From Tessaracoccus oleiagri (lineage in GTDB: Bacteria > Actinomycetota > Actinomycetes > Propionibacteriales > Propionibacteriaceae), in the NCBI RefSeq assembly GCF_900103275.1, contig NZ_FNGP01000002.1, positions 310,001-374,000 on the forward strand: DNA of 64,000 bases. The letters are read 5' to 3'. Below the pieces are notes generated by a model. The model had not been told where the DNA came from, did no database searches, and saw nothing but the letters and a program-made list of their open reading frames with translations. The position numbers and the translations under genes are program-made. How positions within the stretch are numbered: the stretch's first letter is position 1; every line of letters begins with the position of its first letter. Shown here one piece after another: positions 8,303 through 16,681 of this stretch.

Positions 8303-9304
8303 ATGACTACGGCATCCGCCGATCCAGGGGGTCCGATGGCGACGCGCCAGTTGGCCGCCGAGTACCAGCCGCGACGGGGCCGGCGCGCGCAGAGGTCCCG
8401 CGAGAAGTACAACCGCAAGGAGGCCATCGCCGGACTCTTGTTCATCACGCCGTGGATCATCGGCTTCCTGGTGTTCACCGTGATCTCCATGAGCTACAGC
8501 CTGGTGCTGTCCTTCACCGACTACGACCTGGCCACCAACACCATGGACCCCGTGGGGACGGAGAACTTCGAGCAGCTCGCGCAGAACCCCCGCGTGCTGC
8601 GCTCGCTGGGCAACACCTTCACCTTCGCACTGATGGCGGTCCCCGTGGAGGTCTCCATGGCGCTCCTCATCGCGATGCTGCTCAACTCGGTGCGACGGGG
8701 TGCGGGTCTCTTCCGCGTCATCTACTACCTGCCGAAGATGACGCCCGCCGTCGCCACCGCCGCGGTCTTCCTGCTGCTGCTCAACGGCAACCAGGGCGCG
8801 ATCAACAAGGGCCTCGACATGATCGGCATCCAGGGCCCCCAGTGGCTGCTGGACCCGGACTGGGTGAAGCCCTCCATCGTCGTGATGTCGGCGTGGAGCG
8901 TCGCCGGGTCCGCCGTGATCCTGCTCGCCGCGCTTCAGGCGGTCCCGAAGGAGCTCTACGAGTCGGCCGCGCTCGACGGGGCGGGCCGACTCAGCCGCTT
9001 CCGCAACATCACGCTGCCGATGATCTCCCCGACGCTGTTCTTCATCGTCATCACGCTCACGATCGCGTCGCTGCAGGTGTTCGACCAGGCGTACCTGCTG
9101 TTCTACCGGGACGGCGCGAACTCCGCGGCCCCCGAAGCCGCCCTGTTCTACGGCGTGTACCTGTACCAGCAGGCCTTCCAACAGTTCAACTTCGGGCTCG
9201 CCGCCGCCATGGCCTGGCTGCTGTTCGTGATCATCCTGCTGATCACCGTGGTGCAGCTCAAGGTCGGCGAACGGCTGGTCTACTACGAAGGGGGCAAACG
9301 ATGA
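8303..9304 (+). CDS. Carbohydrate ABC transporter permease (MalF type)
   Basis: A 333-residue inner-membrane subunit of a sugar importer. About six membrane helices are visible, starting with AGLLFITPWIIGFLVFTVISM after a basic cytoplasmic N-terminus. The EAA loop that docks the ATPase is ELYESAALDGAGRLSRFRNITLP-like near residue 225. The ATG at 8303 is preceded by GAGAGGGGAGGGGG; the frame is open 15 codons further up but without a better ribosome site. Its stop overlaps the next permease start (ATGA). The binding protein gene is convergent downstream and no ATPase gene is present, so a shared sugar ATPase encoded elsewhere is likely. Confidence 0.93.
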   Translation: MTTASADPGGPMATRQLAAEYQPRRGRRAQRSREKYNRKEAIAGLLFITPWIIGFLVFTVISMSYSLVLSFTDYDLATNTMDPVGTENFEQLAQNPRVLRSLGNTFTFALMAVPVEVSMALLIAMLLNSVRRGAGLFRVIYYLPKMTPAVATAAVFLLLLNGNQGAINKGLDMIGIQGPQWLLDPDWVKPSIVVMSAWSVAGSAVILLAALQAVPKELYESAALDGAGRLSRFRNITLPMISPTLFFIVITLTIASLQVFDQAYLLFYRDGANSAAPEAALFYGVYLYQQAFQQFNFGLAAAMAWLLFVIILLITVVQLKVGERLVYYEGGKR

Positions 9305-10245
9305 CCACCACCGCCACCAACCAGTCCGAGATCACCGCCGCCGTCCGCGCGCCCGGCACCCCGGCCCCGGCGCCGAGGCGTCGCGGCCCCGAGGGGTGGC
9401 GGTTGCGGGAGTGGCTCTTCGAGGGCATCCGCTGGATCATCCTGCTCGCGCTCGCGGCCCTCTTCATGTACCCGTTGCTGTGGCTCGTCTCGGCGAGCCT
9501 GAAACCCCGCGGAGAGGTGTTCGACAACCGGCTGATCCCGAAGACGTTCACGCCCGAGAACTACGTCGAGGTGTGGGACCGGCTGCCGTTGCTCAGCTGG
9601 CTCGGCAACTCGATCTTCATCGCGGTCGCGGCGGCGCTGTTGATGACGCTCGCCTCCTCCGCCGTCGCGTTCGGGTTCGCCTACTTCCGGTTCCCGGGGA
9701 AGAACATCCTGTTCGGCATCGTCCTCGCGACGATGATGCTGCCCGGTGCCGTGACCCTGATCCCGAACTACCTGATCTGGAAGTACCTGGGCTTCTTGGG
9801 GACGCACGTCCCCCTGTGGGGCGGCGCCCTGTTCGGCTCGGCCTTCTACATCTTCCTGATGCGGCAGTTCTACATGGGCGTGCCCCGCGAGCTGTTCGAG
9901 GCCGCCCGCGTGGACGGGTGCGGCTACTTCGGCCTCTTCACGAGGATCGCGTTCCCCCTCACGCTGCCGAGCGCGATCATCGTGTTCCTGTTCGAGTTCC
10001 AGGCCGCCTGGAACAACTTCACCGGCGCCCTGATCTACCTCAACTTCGGCGACGTGGAGGACTACACGGTCCCGCTCGGCATCAACTACGCGATGACCCA
10101 GTTCTCCCCCACCGCCGGCGGCGAGGGCGACTACCAGTACGTGATGGTCGCGGCGCTCGTCGTGACGCTGCCCATGCTGCTGCTGTTCGCCTTCGGGCAG
10201 CGGTACTTCATCCAGGGCCTCTCCAGCGGCGGCCTGAAGGGCTGA
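9301..10245 (+). CDS. Carbohydrate ABC transporter permease (MalG type)
   Basis: A 314-residue partner of the preceding permease. It has a proline-rich N-terminus, then six predicted helices beginning IRWIILLALAALFMYPLLWLVSASLK, and the EAA loop ELFEAARVDGCGYFGLFTRIAFP. The C-terminal FAFGQRYFIQGLSSGGLKG is the family-typical end. The ATGA overlap with the first permease indicates coupled translation. Substrate cannot be named beyond a carbohydrate. Confidence 0.93.
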   Translation: MTTTATNQSEITAAVRAPGTPAPAPRRRGPEGWRLREWLFEGIRWIILLALAALFMYPLLWLVSASLKPRGEVFDNRLIPKTFTPENYVEVWDRLPLLSWLGNSIFIAVAAALLMTLASSAVAFGFAYFRFPGKNILFGIVLATMMLPGAVTLIPNYLIWKYLGFLGTHVPLWGGALFGSAFYIFLMRQFYMGVPRELFEAARVDGCGYFGLFTRIAFPLTLPSAIIVFLFEFQAAWNNFTGALIYLNFGDVEDYTVPLGINYAMTQFSPTAGGEGDYQYVMVAALVVTLPMLLLFAFGQRYFIQGLSSGGLKG

Positions 10246-10266
10246 GCCGCAGGCGACGCGGACATG

Positions 10267-10298
10267 AAGGAAGGGGCGGCTCCGGCCGCCCCTTCCTT
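10267..10298. terminator. Bidirectional terminator between permease and binding-protein genes
   Basis: A perfect 14-bp stem (AAGGAAGGGGCGGC and its complement) with loop TCCG lies between convergent stop codons. Terminal A/T pairs give a short T-rich run on both strands. Confidence 0.8.
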
Positions 10299-10312
10299 GT
10301 TGTGCCGCGAGG

Positions 10313-11707
10313 TCAGCCGAGGCTGTCCCACTCGTTCATCGCCTGCGCCTGCGCGTCGGCCAGCGCCTGCTCAACGGACTTCTCGCCACCCATCGCCGCA
10401 CCGGCGGCCTGCTTGATGGCCTCGTCGATCGGGGCACCGACCGGCGAACCGCCGAACGTGCGCGTGTCCTCGAGCACCGAGTAGGCCGTCTCGATCAGCT
10501 TGTCGAAGTCCTCGTTGCCGCTGGGCGCGACGTGCGCGTCCTTGATGGCCTGGTCCGCCTCCGGGGAGCCGGTGAAGATGCCGGTGAAGATCGCGTCGTT
10601 CTCCTCCACCGTCTGGGCACGCGCCTCACCGGCGGCCTTCCAGGCGTCGAGGCTGGTGACCGTCGTGATCCACTGGCACGCGGCGACGGGGTTCTCGGCG
10701 TTGGCCGGGATGGCCAGGGCGCTACCACCGGCGTAGCCGAACGGGTTGCCGTCGGCGTCGCGCAGCGGCTGGGCGTCGAGGCTCACTTCGTCCTTCACGT
10801 TGGAAAGCACGTTGATGTACCACTGGGCCCACAGCGCGGCGGCCACCTGGTTCTGCACGTACTGGTTCTGGTCGCCGAACACGTCCCAGGTCTGCTTGAA
10901 CGACGTGACCTCGGCGTAGCCGCCCTGCGCGTCGAACAGCTCGATGAGGAAGTTCATCGCCTCGACGTTGGCCGGGTCGTCGAGCGTCGGCTTGCCCTCG
11001 TCGTCCATCACCTTGCCGCCGAACGCGGTCAGCCAGGTGACGATGGAGCCCGGGATGTCCGGGTCGAAGCCGAGCTGGGTGGGCTGGGCGCCGTTCATCA
11101 CGGTCAGCTGCTTCGCCAGCGCGACGAGCGCCTCCGGGTCCGACGAGTCGAACTGCTCCGCGGTCACACCCGCCGGCTCGGTGAGCGCCTTGTTGATGAT
11201 GATGATCGACGGCTGGAAGAACTGCGGCGCGGCGTAGACGGAGCCGTCGTAGGTGACGTCGCCGATCACCGCGGGGTACCAGTACTCGTCCGGGGTGATC
11301 TCCTGCGAGGCGAAGCACTCGTCCATCGGCATGATCAGCCCCTGCTGCGCATACGTCGCGATGGACTGCCGGTCCATCTGGACGACGTCGGGCAGCGTGC
11401 CGGCGGCCGAGAGCGCGGCGAACTTCTGAGGGTCGAAGTTGGCGGTGTCCATCTCGACGGTGACGCCGGACAGCTTCTCCGCGGCGAGGTCCGACCGGGA
11501 CAGGCCCACCTCGTCGCTCGGGTTGAAGCCGAGTGTCTTGAGGGTGCCGGACGCCTCGCCCCCGAAGTCGACGCCGCTGCCCGCATCATCCGAGCCCTCA
11601 CCGTCAGGGTCCGCGGGCCCGTCGTTCCCGCCCCCGCAGGCCGTGAGCGCGAGGACGCAAGCGACACCGATCGCGGCCAGCCCCTTCGGATTCCTGAAGA
11701 TCTTCAT
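10313..11707 (-). CDS. Sugar ABC transporter substrate-binding lipoprotein (family 1)
   Basis: A 464-residue extracellular sugar-binding lipoprotein. The signal peptide ends in the lipobox LTAC (Cys24), followed by an acidic Gly/Asp-rich linker and a family 1 binding-protein fold (TLPDVVQMDRQSIATYAQQG, EDTRTFGGSPVGAPIDEAI near the C-terminus). GGGAGGG lies 7 nt before the ATG. It is transcribed toward the two permease genes instead of with them, an unusual arrangement that allows separate control of binding protein and channel. That it works with those permeases is inferred from adjacency. Confidence 0.9.
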   Translation of the reverse strand: MKIFRNPKGLAAIGVACVLALTACGGGNDGPADPDGEGSDDAGSGVDFGGEASGTLKTLGFNPSDEVGLSRSDLAAEKLSGVTVEMDTANFDPQKFAALSAAGTLPDVVQMDRQSIATYAQQGLIMPMDECFASQEITPDEYWYPAVIGDVTYDGSVYAAPQFFQPSIIIINKALTEPAGVTAEQFDSSDPEALVALAKQLTVMNGAQPTQLGFDPDIPGSIVTWLTAFGGKVMDDEGKPTLDDPANVEAMNFLIELFDAQGGYAEVTSFKQTWDVFGDQNQYVQNQVAAALWAQWYINVLSNVKDEVSLDAQPLRDADGNPFGYAGGSALAIPANAENPVAACQWITTVTSLDAWKAAGEARAQTVEENDAIFTGIFTGSPEADQAIKDAHVAPSGNEDFDKLIETAYSVLEDTRTFGGSPVGAPIDEAIKQAAGAAMGGEKSVEQALADAQAQAMNEWDSLG

Positions 11708-11743
11708 TGAGATTCCCTCCCTAGTGGTTGCCCGGATCGTACG

Positions 11744-11784
11744 CCCGGGCGAGGTCAGAAATCCCTGTACGTCATTCGCCCGGG
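11744..11784. terminator. Possible terminator at the end of the nucleoside-salvage operon
   Basis: CCCGGGCGA (11744-11752) pairs with TCGCCCGGG (11776-11784). The stem overlaps the last codons of the RNase H-like gene and has a 23-nt loop and no T-tract, so it is only a candidate. Confidence 0.35.
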
Positions 11785-12671
11785 GTCACCTGAGCAAACC
11801 TCATCCGCCATCCCGTGGGCGTCCGCTGCCAGAGCGAGAACCTGAGGTTCCCGTCGTGCCGCCACCGCATCCCGGCGACGTCGTCACCGTAGGCGTCGAC
11901 GGCCAGCACCTCGAACTCGCTCGTCGTCGGGCTCCACGGCCCGTCGTCCAGGACCCGCTCGACGCCGCGGACGGTGTGGGCGACGAACTCAGGGTGCAGC
12001 AGTTCAGCCAGCTTCGCCACGTCGGCGCGGGTACGGCTGTCGAGCAGTTGTCGGGTGTGATTGAGGAGCACCGCCTTGACCCGCGGCGACGCCGTGCCGG
12101 GAGTCGCGGGCGGCTGGGGCGCGGGCTCACCGAGCGAGAAGAGGTCCGGCTCCGGGTCCGATTGCCCGACCGAGAACCGCGCCTCTGCGGCCTCCAGCAC
12201 CGCGCCGCGGAACCCCGGCCCGGGGTCCGGCCGCCGGCCCGCCTGGAACGCCTCCGCGGCGCGGCGGGCGCGCAGGTCGGCGGCCTCGTTGAGCCGGTGG
12301 CCGGCGTGACCCTTGACCCACTCGAACTGCACTTCGCGGCCGCGCAGCGCCTCGTCGAGCGCCTTCATCAGCTCGACGTTGAGCACCGGCTTGCCGTCGC
12401 CCTTCTTCCAACCGCGCCGCTTCCAGCCCGGCAGCCACTTCGTCAGCGAGTTGATGACGTACTGCGAGTCGCAGAGGATGCGGAGCCGGCGCGGGTCGTC
12501 GACCGTCGACTCGAGCAGGTTGAGCACGGCCATCAGCTCGGCCATGTTGTTGGTGCCGTGCTCCCAGCCGCCCGCGGCCCAATGGTCGTCGTCGATGTAC
12601 CAGGCCCAGCCGGCCGGGCCGGGGTTGCTGAGCGACGAGCCGTCGGCGGCCGCGACGATCTCAGCCGGCAT
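11772..12671 (-). CDS. RNase HI-like protein fused to an NTF2/SnoaL-like domain
   Basis: A 299-residue two-domain protein. Residues 1-145 are an RNase HI domain with a full acidic site: Asp10 (AAADGSS), Glu45 (NNMAELMAV), Asp68 (LCDSQYV) and Asp132, with the WVKGHAGH segment (118-125). Residues 200-299 resemble an NTF2/SnoaL-like fold (LLDSRTRADVAKLAELLHPEFVAH, then beta strands to RFAQVTPGE). RNase HI cleaves RNA in RNA:DNA hybrids; the role of the second domain is unknown. The ATG lies inside the last codons of add (11-nt overlap), so it is the final gene of the nucleoside operon. The frame is open upstream, but that part lies within add. Confidence 0.85.
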   Translation of the reverse strand: MPAEIVAAADGSSLSNPGPAGWAWYIDDDHWAAGGWEHGTNNMAELMAVLNLLESTVDDPRRLRILCDSQYVINSLTKWLPGWKRRGWKKGDGKPVLNVELMKALDEALRGREVQFEWVKGHAGHRLNEAADLRARRAAEAFQAGRRPDPGPGFRGAVLEAAEARFSVGQSDPEPDLFSLGEPAPQPPATPGTASPRVKAVLLNHTRQLLDSRTRADVAKLAELLHPEFVAHTVRGVERVLDDGPWSPTTSEFEVLAVDAYGDDVAGMRWRHDGNLRFSLWQRTPTGWRMRFAQVTPGE

Positions 12672-13722
12672 AGCCCGGCAGGATGATCTCGTCCAGGAGC
12701 CGCTGCTTCTCGTCGTGGTGGGCGAAGGACGCGCGCATCGCCTCGACGGTGATGCGGCGGAAGTCGTCCAGGCCCCACCCGAACGCCTCGGCCACCAGCG
12801 CGAACTCGCGCGACATCGTCGTGCCGGAGACGAGGCGGTTGTCGCAGTTGATCGAGATGTTGAAGCCGAGGTCGTGCAGCACGCCGACGGGGTGCTGGGC
12901 GATCTCGTCGGCGATGCCGGTCTGCAGGTTGGACGACGGGCACACCTCCAACGGGATCTGCTGGTCCAGGACGTACTGCGCCAGACGCCCGAACCGTGGC
13001 GTGTCCCCGCCCAGCTCGATGTCCTCGACGAGTCGCACCCCGTGGCCGATGCGCCGGGCCGCACAGATCTGGAGCGCGTCGAAGATCGACTCGGGCCCGA
13101 CCGCCTCGCCGGCGTGGATCGTGTAGGGGAAGTTGTGGCGACGCAGGTACTCGAACACCTTCACGAACCGGTGCGCGGAGAACCCGTCCTCCGCTCCGGC
13201 GATGTCGAAACCGACGACGCCCTGGTCGCGGTACTCGATCGCGAGCTCCGCGATCTCGTTGGTCGGGTCCCCGTGTCGCATCGACGTGACGATCTGCTTC
13301 GCGAGGATCGTGCGGCCCTGCGCGGCGGCGAGGTCCATGCCCTCCTGGAGGCCGTCCCGGACGGCCTCGACGATGGCCCTGAGGCCGAGGTCGCGGGTGA
13401 TGTGCTGCTCGGGGGCGTACCGCAGTTCGGCGTAGACGACGCCGTCGGCCGCAAGGTCCTCAACGGCCTCCCTGGCGACGCGCACCAGGTGGTCACGGGT
13501 CCGCATCGCGGCGACGGTGTAGTCGAAGGTCTGCAGGTACTGCACGAGCGAGCCGGAGTTCGCGGCGTCGTAGAACCACTCGGCGAGCAGGTCCGCGTCC
13601 GTGGTGGGGATCTCGTGCCCCACCTCTCCCAGGTGGTCGACGACCGTCTGCGGCCGGAGTCCCCCGTCGAGGTGGTCGTGCAGGGCGACTTTCGGCAGCC
13701 TCTTCAGCTGTTCCAGATCCAT
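12661..13722 (-). CDS. add: Adenosine deaminase
   Basis: Converts adenosine and deoxyadenosine to (deoxy)inosine in purine salvage. The 353-residue protein has the amidohydrolase metal site: His15 and His17 in HDHLDGGLRP, HAGE (His203, catalytic Glu206), RRIGHGVRL and the CDNRLVSGTTMS segment with Asp294. The ATG is preceded at 7 nt by TAGGGT with no Shine-Dalgarno sequence, so an internal leaderless start in addition to read-through from cdd is plausible. Its product feeds the purine nucleoside phosphorylase encoded at 1398. Confidence 0.96.
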   Translation of the reverse strand: MDLEQLKRLPKVALHDHLDGGLRPQTVVDHLGEVGHEIPTTDADLLAEWFYDAANSGSLVQYLQTFDYTVAAMRTRDHLVRVAREAVEDLAADGVVYAELRYAPEQHITRDLGLRAIVEAVRDGLQEGMDLAAAQGRTILAKQIVTSMRHGDPTNEIAELAIEYRDQGVVGFDIAGAEDGFSAHRFVKVFEYLRRHNFPYTIHAGEAVGPESIFDALQICAARRIGHGVRLVEDIELGGDTPRFGRLAQYVLDQQIPLEVCPSSNLQTGIADEIAQHPVGVLHDLGFNISINCDNRLVSGTTMSREFALVAEAFGWGLDDFRRITVEAMRASFAHHDEKQRLLDEIILPGYAG

Positions 13723-13729
13723 GCGCTAC

Positions 13730-13735
13730 ACCCTA
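13730..13735 (-). promoter_or_regulatory. -10 box TAGGGT, putative leaderless start of add
   Basis: In the 34-nt gap between cdd and add, TAGGGT lies 7 nt before the add ATG. This would give add expression independent of the transporter genes. Confidence 0.45.
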
Positions 13736-13756
13736 GGACCTTTGGTGGCGGCGCCG

Positions 13757-14161
13757 CTATGCGCGGCCCGTGACCGCCGCGATGTCCCCCGGCCCGAACG
13801 CCTGCGGCAGCACCTGGTCGAACGGCAGCACGCCCTCGGGAGTCCGTACGGTGAGCTCCGGCGAGCGGTGCTCGCTCAGGAGCTGGCGGCACCGTCCGCA
13901 GGGCATGATCACGTCGCCGTCGGCGTTCACGCAGACGAACGCGACGAGGCGGCCGCCCCCCGTCTTGGCGAGCTCCGAGACCAGCCCGCACTCGGCGCAG
14001 AGCGTGACGCCGTAGCCGGCGTTCTCCACGTTGCAGCCCGAGACCAGCCTGCCGTCGTCGACGAGCGCCGCCGCCCCCACGGGATACCCGGAGTAGGGCA
14101 CGTAGGCGAGCCGGGTCATGCGGCGCGCCTCCTCGAGCAGGACGTCCCAGTCCACGGCCAC
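13757..14161 (-). CDS. cdd: Cytidine deaminase
   Basis: Deaminates cytidine and deoxycytidine to (deoxy)uridine. The 134-residue protein matches the small tetrameric class: zinc ligands Cys55, Cys88 and Cys91 and proton-shuttling Glu57 (TLCAECGL, PCGRC), with the nucleoside-binding CNVENAGYG (43-51). The GTG start lies 1 nt after the stop of the preceding permease gene, so it is translated as part of the nucleoside importer operon. Unlike many related clusters, no pyrimidine phosphorylase (deoA) sits between cdd and add. Confidence 0.96.
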   Translation of the reverse strand: MAVDWDVLLEEARRMTRLAYVPYSGYPVGAAALVDDGRLVSGCNVENAGYGVTLCAECGLVSELAKTGGGRLVAFVCVNADGDVIMPCGRCRQLLSEHRSPELTVRTPEGVLPFDQVLPQAFGPGDIAAVTGRA

Positions 14162-14162
14162 G

Positions 14163-15458
14163 TCAGTGTCCCTTCACGTAGTGGACGCCGTCCGCGGCCG
14201 GCCCGCGCACACGGCCGATGAGGCCCGCGACGGCGATGATCGTGATCAGGTAGGGCAGGGCCTGGAGGAACTCGCTGGGCATCGGCGTCTGCAGCGGGCC
14301 CACGGTCTGCGCCAGCTGCCTCGAGAACCCGAAGAACAGCGCCATGAGGGCAGCCAGGACCGGGTGCCAGCGACCCATGATCACCGCCGCCAGCGCGATG
14401 AAGCCGTTGCCGGCCGTGACCCCGGTGGTCTGGAAGGCGCCGGAGTTGCCGATCGTGAAGAACGCGCCGCCGAGGCCCGCGAAGACGCCGCCGAGCAGCA
14501 CCGAGGAGAACTTGGTGCCGACCACGTTGATGCCCACGGTGTCGGCCGCGTGGGGGTGCTCACCGACGGAGCGGACCCGCAGGCCCCACTTGGTCTTGTA
14601 GAGGACGAACCAGACGACCACGACCGACACGATGGCGATGTAGGACAGCGGCCGCTGCACGAACAGGATCGGCCCGACGAAAGGCAGCTGACTGAGCCCC
14701 GGGATGGCCACCGGCTGCATGACGGCCACCGCGTTCAGGTCGGGGCTGTCCTTCACCAGCTGGTGGAACATGAAGCCCGTGAAGCCCGTCGCGAGCAGGT
14801 TGATGACGACGCCCAGGACGACGTGGTCCATCAGGTACTTCAACGCGAAGATGCCGAGCAGGACCGCCGACAGCACCCCCGCCAGCACAGCGGCGAAGAG
14901 CGCCGCCCACAGGTTCTTGGTGAGGCCGGCGACGACGGAGGCGGTGAACGCGGCCGTCAGCATCTGGCCCTCGATGGCCACGTTGACGACGCCGGCGCGT
15001 TCCGACAGGACGCCGCACATGGCGCCGAGCATGATCGGCGTGGCGTACTGCAGCGTGCCGTTGAGCTGGTTGGTGAGCGTGAACGGCAGCGGCGCGTCAG
15101 CGGCCACCCAGACGATGAAGCCGACGAGCAGCGCGACGCCCGCGAGGACGCCCAGCCAGGTGGAGTACGGCTTGGGGACCCGCTTGGCGACGAAGAACCC
15201 GCCGACGAACAGCAGCACCGCGGCAGCGAGCGCGACCACGGGTACGGCCGGCACCTCGATGGTGGGCAGTTTGATCTCGTCGAAGGCGTCCGAGAGCGCG
15301 ATCCGCGACGTACCCGTCGACGTGAACGCGGCGACGGCCAGAAGGAGGCCGACGATCGCGATCAGCGTGCCCGAGGAGAGCCGCTGCCGGCGCTTGGCCG
15401 GCGACTCGACGGTCTTGCTGGTCCTCACGGGCGCGTCGGGAATCACCGTGGTGCTCAT
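14163..15458 (-). CDS. Nucleoside-type ABC transporter permease 2 (BPL_HMCT family)
   Basis: A 431-residue membrane protein with about ten helices, homologous to the ribose/nucleoside importer permeases (RbsC/YufQ type). Recognisable stretches are GVVNVAIEGQML, LRVRSVGEHPHAADTVGINV and GNGFIALAAVIMGRWHPVLAALMALFFG. The first ~60 residues carry an extra helix pair. Its ATG overlaps the stop of permease 1 (ATGA). The frame is open far upstream, but that part shadows permease 1. With permease 1, the ATPase and the BMP lipoprotein it should form a nucleoside importer. Confidence 0.92.
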   Translation of the reverse strand: MSTTVIPDAPVRTSKTVESPAKRRQRLSSGTLIAIVGLLLAVAAFTSTGTSRIALSDAFDEIKLPTIEVPAVPVVALAAAVLLFVGGFFVAKRVPKPYSTWLGVLAGVALLVGFIVWVAADAPLPFTLTNQLNGTLQYATPIMLGAMCGVLSERAGVVNVAIEGQMLTAAFTASVVAGLTKNLWAALFAAVLAGVLSAVLLGIFALKYLMDHVVLGVVINLLATGFTGFMFHQLVKDSPDLNAVAVMQPVAIPGLSQLPFVGPILFVQRPLSYIAIVSVVVVWFVLYKTKWGLRVRSVGEHPHAADTVGINVVGTKFSSVLLGGVFAGLGGAFFTIGNSGAFQTTGVTAGNGFIALAAVIMGRWHPVLAALMALFFGFSRQLAQTVGPLQTPMPSEFLQALPYLITIIAVAGLIGRVRGPAADGVHYVKGH

Positions 15459-16681
15459 GCGGCCACCGCCTTCGGCTTGGGGGTACGGGAGGTCTTGCGC
15501 TGGCGCAGGAACGGCAGCACCCACATCACGAAGGCGGGCGCGGCGACGAACAGGACGATCAGCGCCTGGATGAGGTCGACGAGGTCCGACGGCGTGTTGG
15601 CGCGCACCTGCATCGTGCGGGCGCCGGCCTTCAACGCGCCGAACAGCAGCCCTGCCAGCAGCACGCCGACGGGGCGCGACCTCCCGAGGAGCGCGACCGT
15701 GATCGCGTCGAAGCCGATCGCGCCGACGATGCCGACCGAGAGCTGGGTCGGGAAGCTGGTGATGAGTTCCGGCGCGGTGACCGCGTTCACACCGGCCATG
15801 CCGGCCAGGGCGCCGGAGATTGCCATGGTGACGATGGTCACCCGGGAGACGTTGATGCCCGCCACCGCCGCGGCGTGGGGGTTCAGGCCCACGGCCTGGA
15901 TGCGGAGGCCGAGCGTGGTGCGCTCGAGGATCCACCAGACCAGCACGACCGCCAACAGTGCGAGCAGGAAGCCGAGGTGGAGGCGGCTGCCGGCCAGGCG
16001 CGGCATCGTCGCGGACCACTCCACGACGGGGCCGATGGGGTCGTTGCGGCCGGGCGCCATGAACGCGGGCCGCTGCAGCAGGAACTGCAGCAGGTAGACG
16101 GCGAGGTAGTTCATCATGATGGTCACGATGACCTCGTGGGCCCCGGTCTTGGCCTTGAGGAAGCCGACGATGCCGCCCCAGATGGTGCCCATCGCCACGC
16201 CGACGAGGATCACCAGCGGCAGGTGCACGAACAGCGGCAGGCCCTTGACGGTGAAGCCGATGAACGCGCCCCAGATGGCGCCCATGATCGCCTGGCCCTG
16301 GCCACCGATGTTGAAGAGGCCCGCCCGGAAGGCGAGCGCGATGCCGAGCCCGGCGAGGATGAGCGGCGTCGCCTGCGCGGTGGTCTCGGTGAACGCCACC
16401 CACGAGCCGAACGAGCCCTGGAGCAGGGAGATGTACGTCAGCGAGATCTTCTCCCACGAGGCGCCCAGCGCGTCACCCGGCCGGGCGAAGAAGTAGCCCC
16501 ACTTCTCCCCCACCTCGGGGTCGAGGATGATCATCACGATCGAGCCGACGATGAACGCCAGCACGAGGGACCAGAAGGTCACCGCCGCCGAGTTCAGCCA
16601 CTTGCTGTACGACGCCTTCGGCTTCGTCTCGGGCTTGTGGTCCTTCGGTGGCGCCTCCTCGACGCGCTTGGCCTCACTCAC
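15455..16681 (-). CDS. Nucleoside-type ABC transporter permease 1 (BPL_HMCT family)
   Basis: A 408-residue partner permease. After a charged cytoplasmic N-terminus come helices starting AAVTFWSLVLAFIVGSIVMIIL, then the family motifs GLFNIGGQGQAIMGAIWG, GAHEVIVTIMMNYLA and LRIQAVGLNPHAAAVAGINV. The GTG start overlaps the stop of the ATPase gene by 8 nt. Substrate specificity for nucleosides is inferred from linkage with cdd and add and from the BMP lipoprotein. Confidence 0.92.
   Translation of the reverse strand: MSEAKRVEEAPPKDHKPETKPKASYSKWLNSAAVTFWSLVLAFIVGSIVMIILDPEVGEKWGYFFARPGDALGASWEKISLTYISLLQGSFGSWVAFTETTAQATPLILAGLGIALAFRAGLFNIGGQGQAIMGAIWGAFIGFTVKGLPLFVHLPLVILVGVAMGTIWGGIVGFLKAKTGAHEVIVTIMMNYLAVYLLQFLLQRPAFMAPGRNDPIGPVVEWSATMPRLAGSRLHLGFLLALLAVVLVWWILERTTLGLRIQAVGLNPHAAAVAGINVSRVTIVTMAISGALAGMAGVNAVTAPELITSFPTQLSVGIVGAIGFDAITVALLGRSRPVGVLLAGLLFGALKAGARTMQVRANTPSDLVDLIQALIVLFVAAPAFVMWVLPFLRQRKTSRTPKPKAVAA

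Noticed and set aside
15455-16681. Fused mega-permease from 14163 to 16457
   Set aside because: The frame is open, but permease 1 occupies that region in another frame with full motifs, and permease 2 has its own ATG at 15458 in an ATGA overlap.
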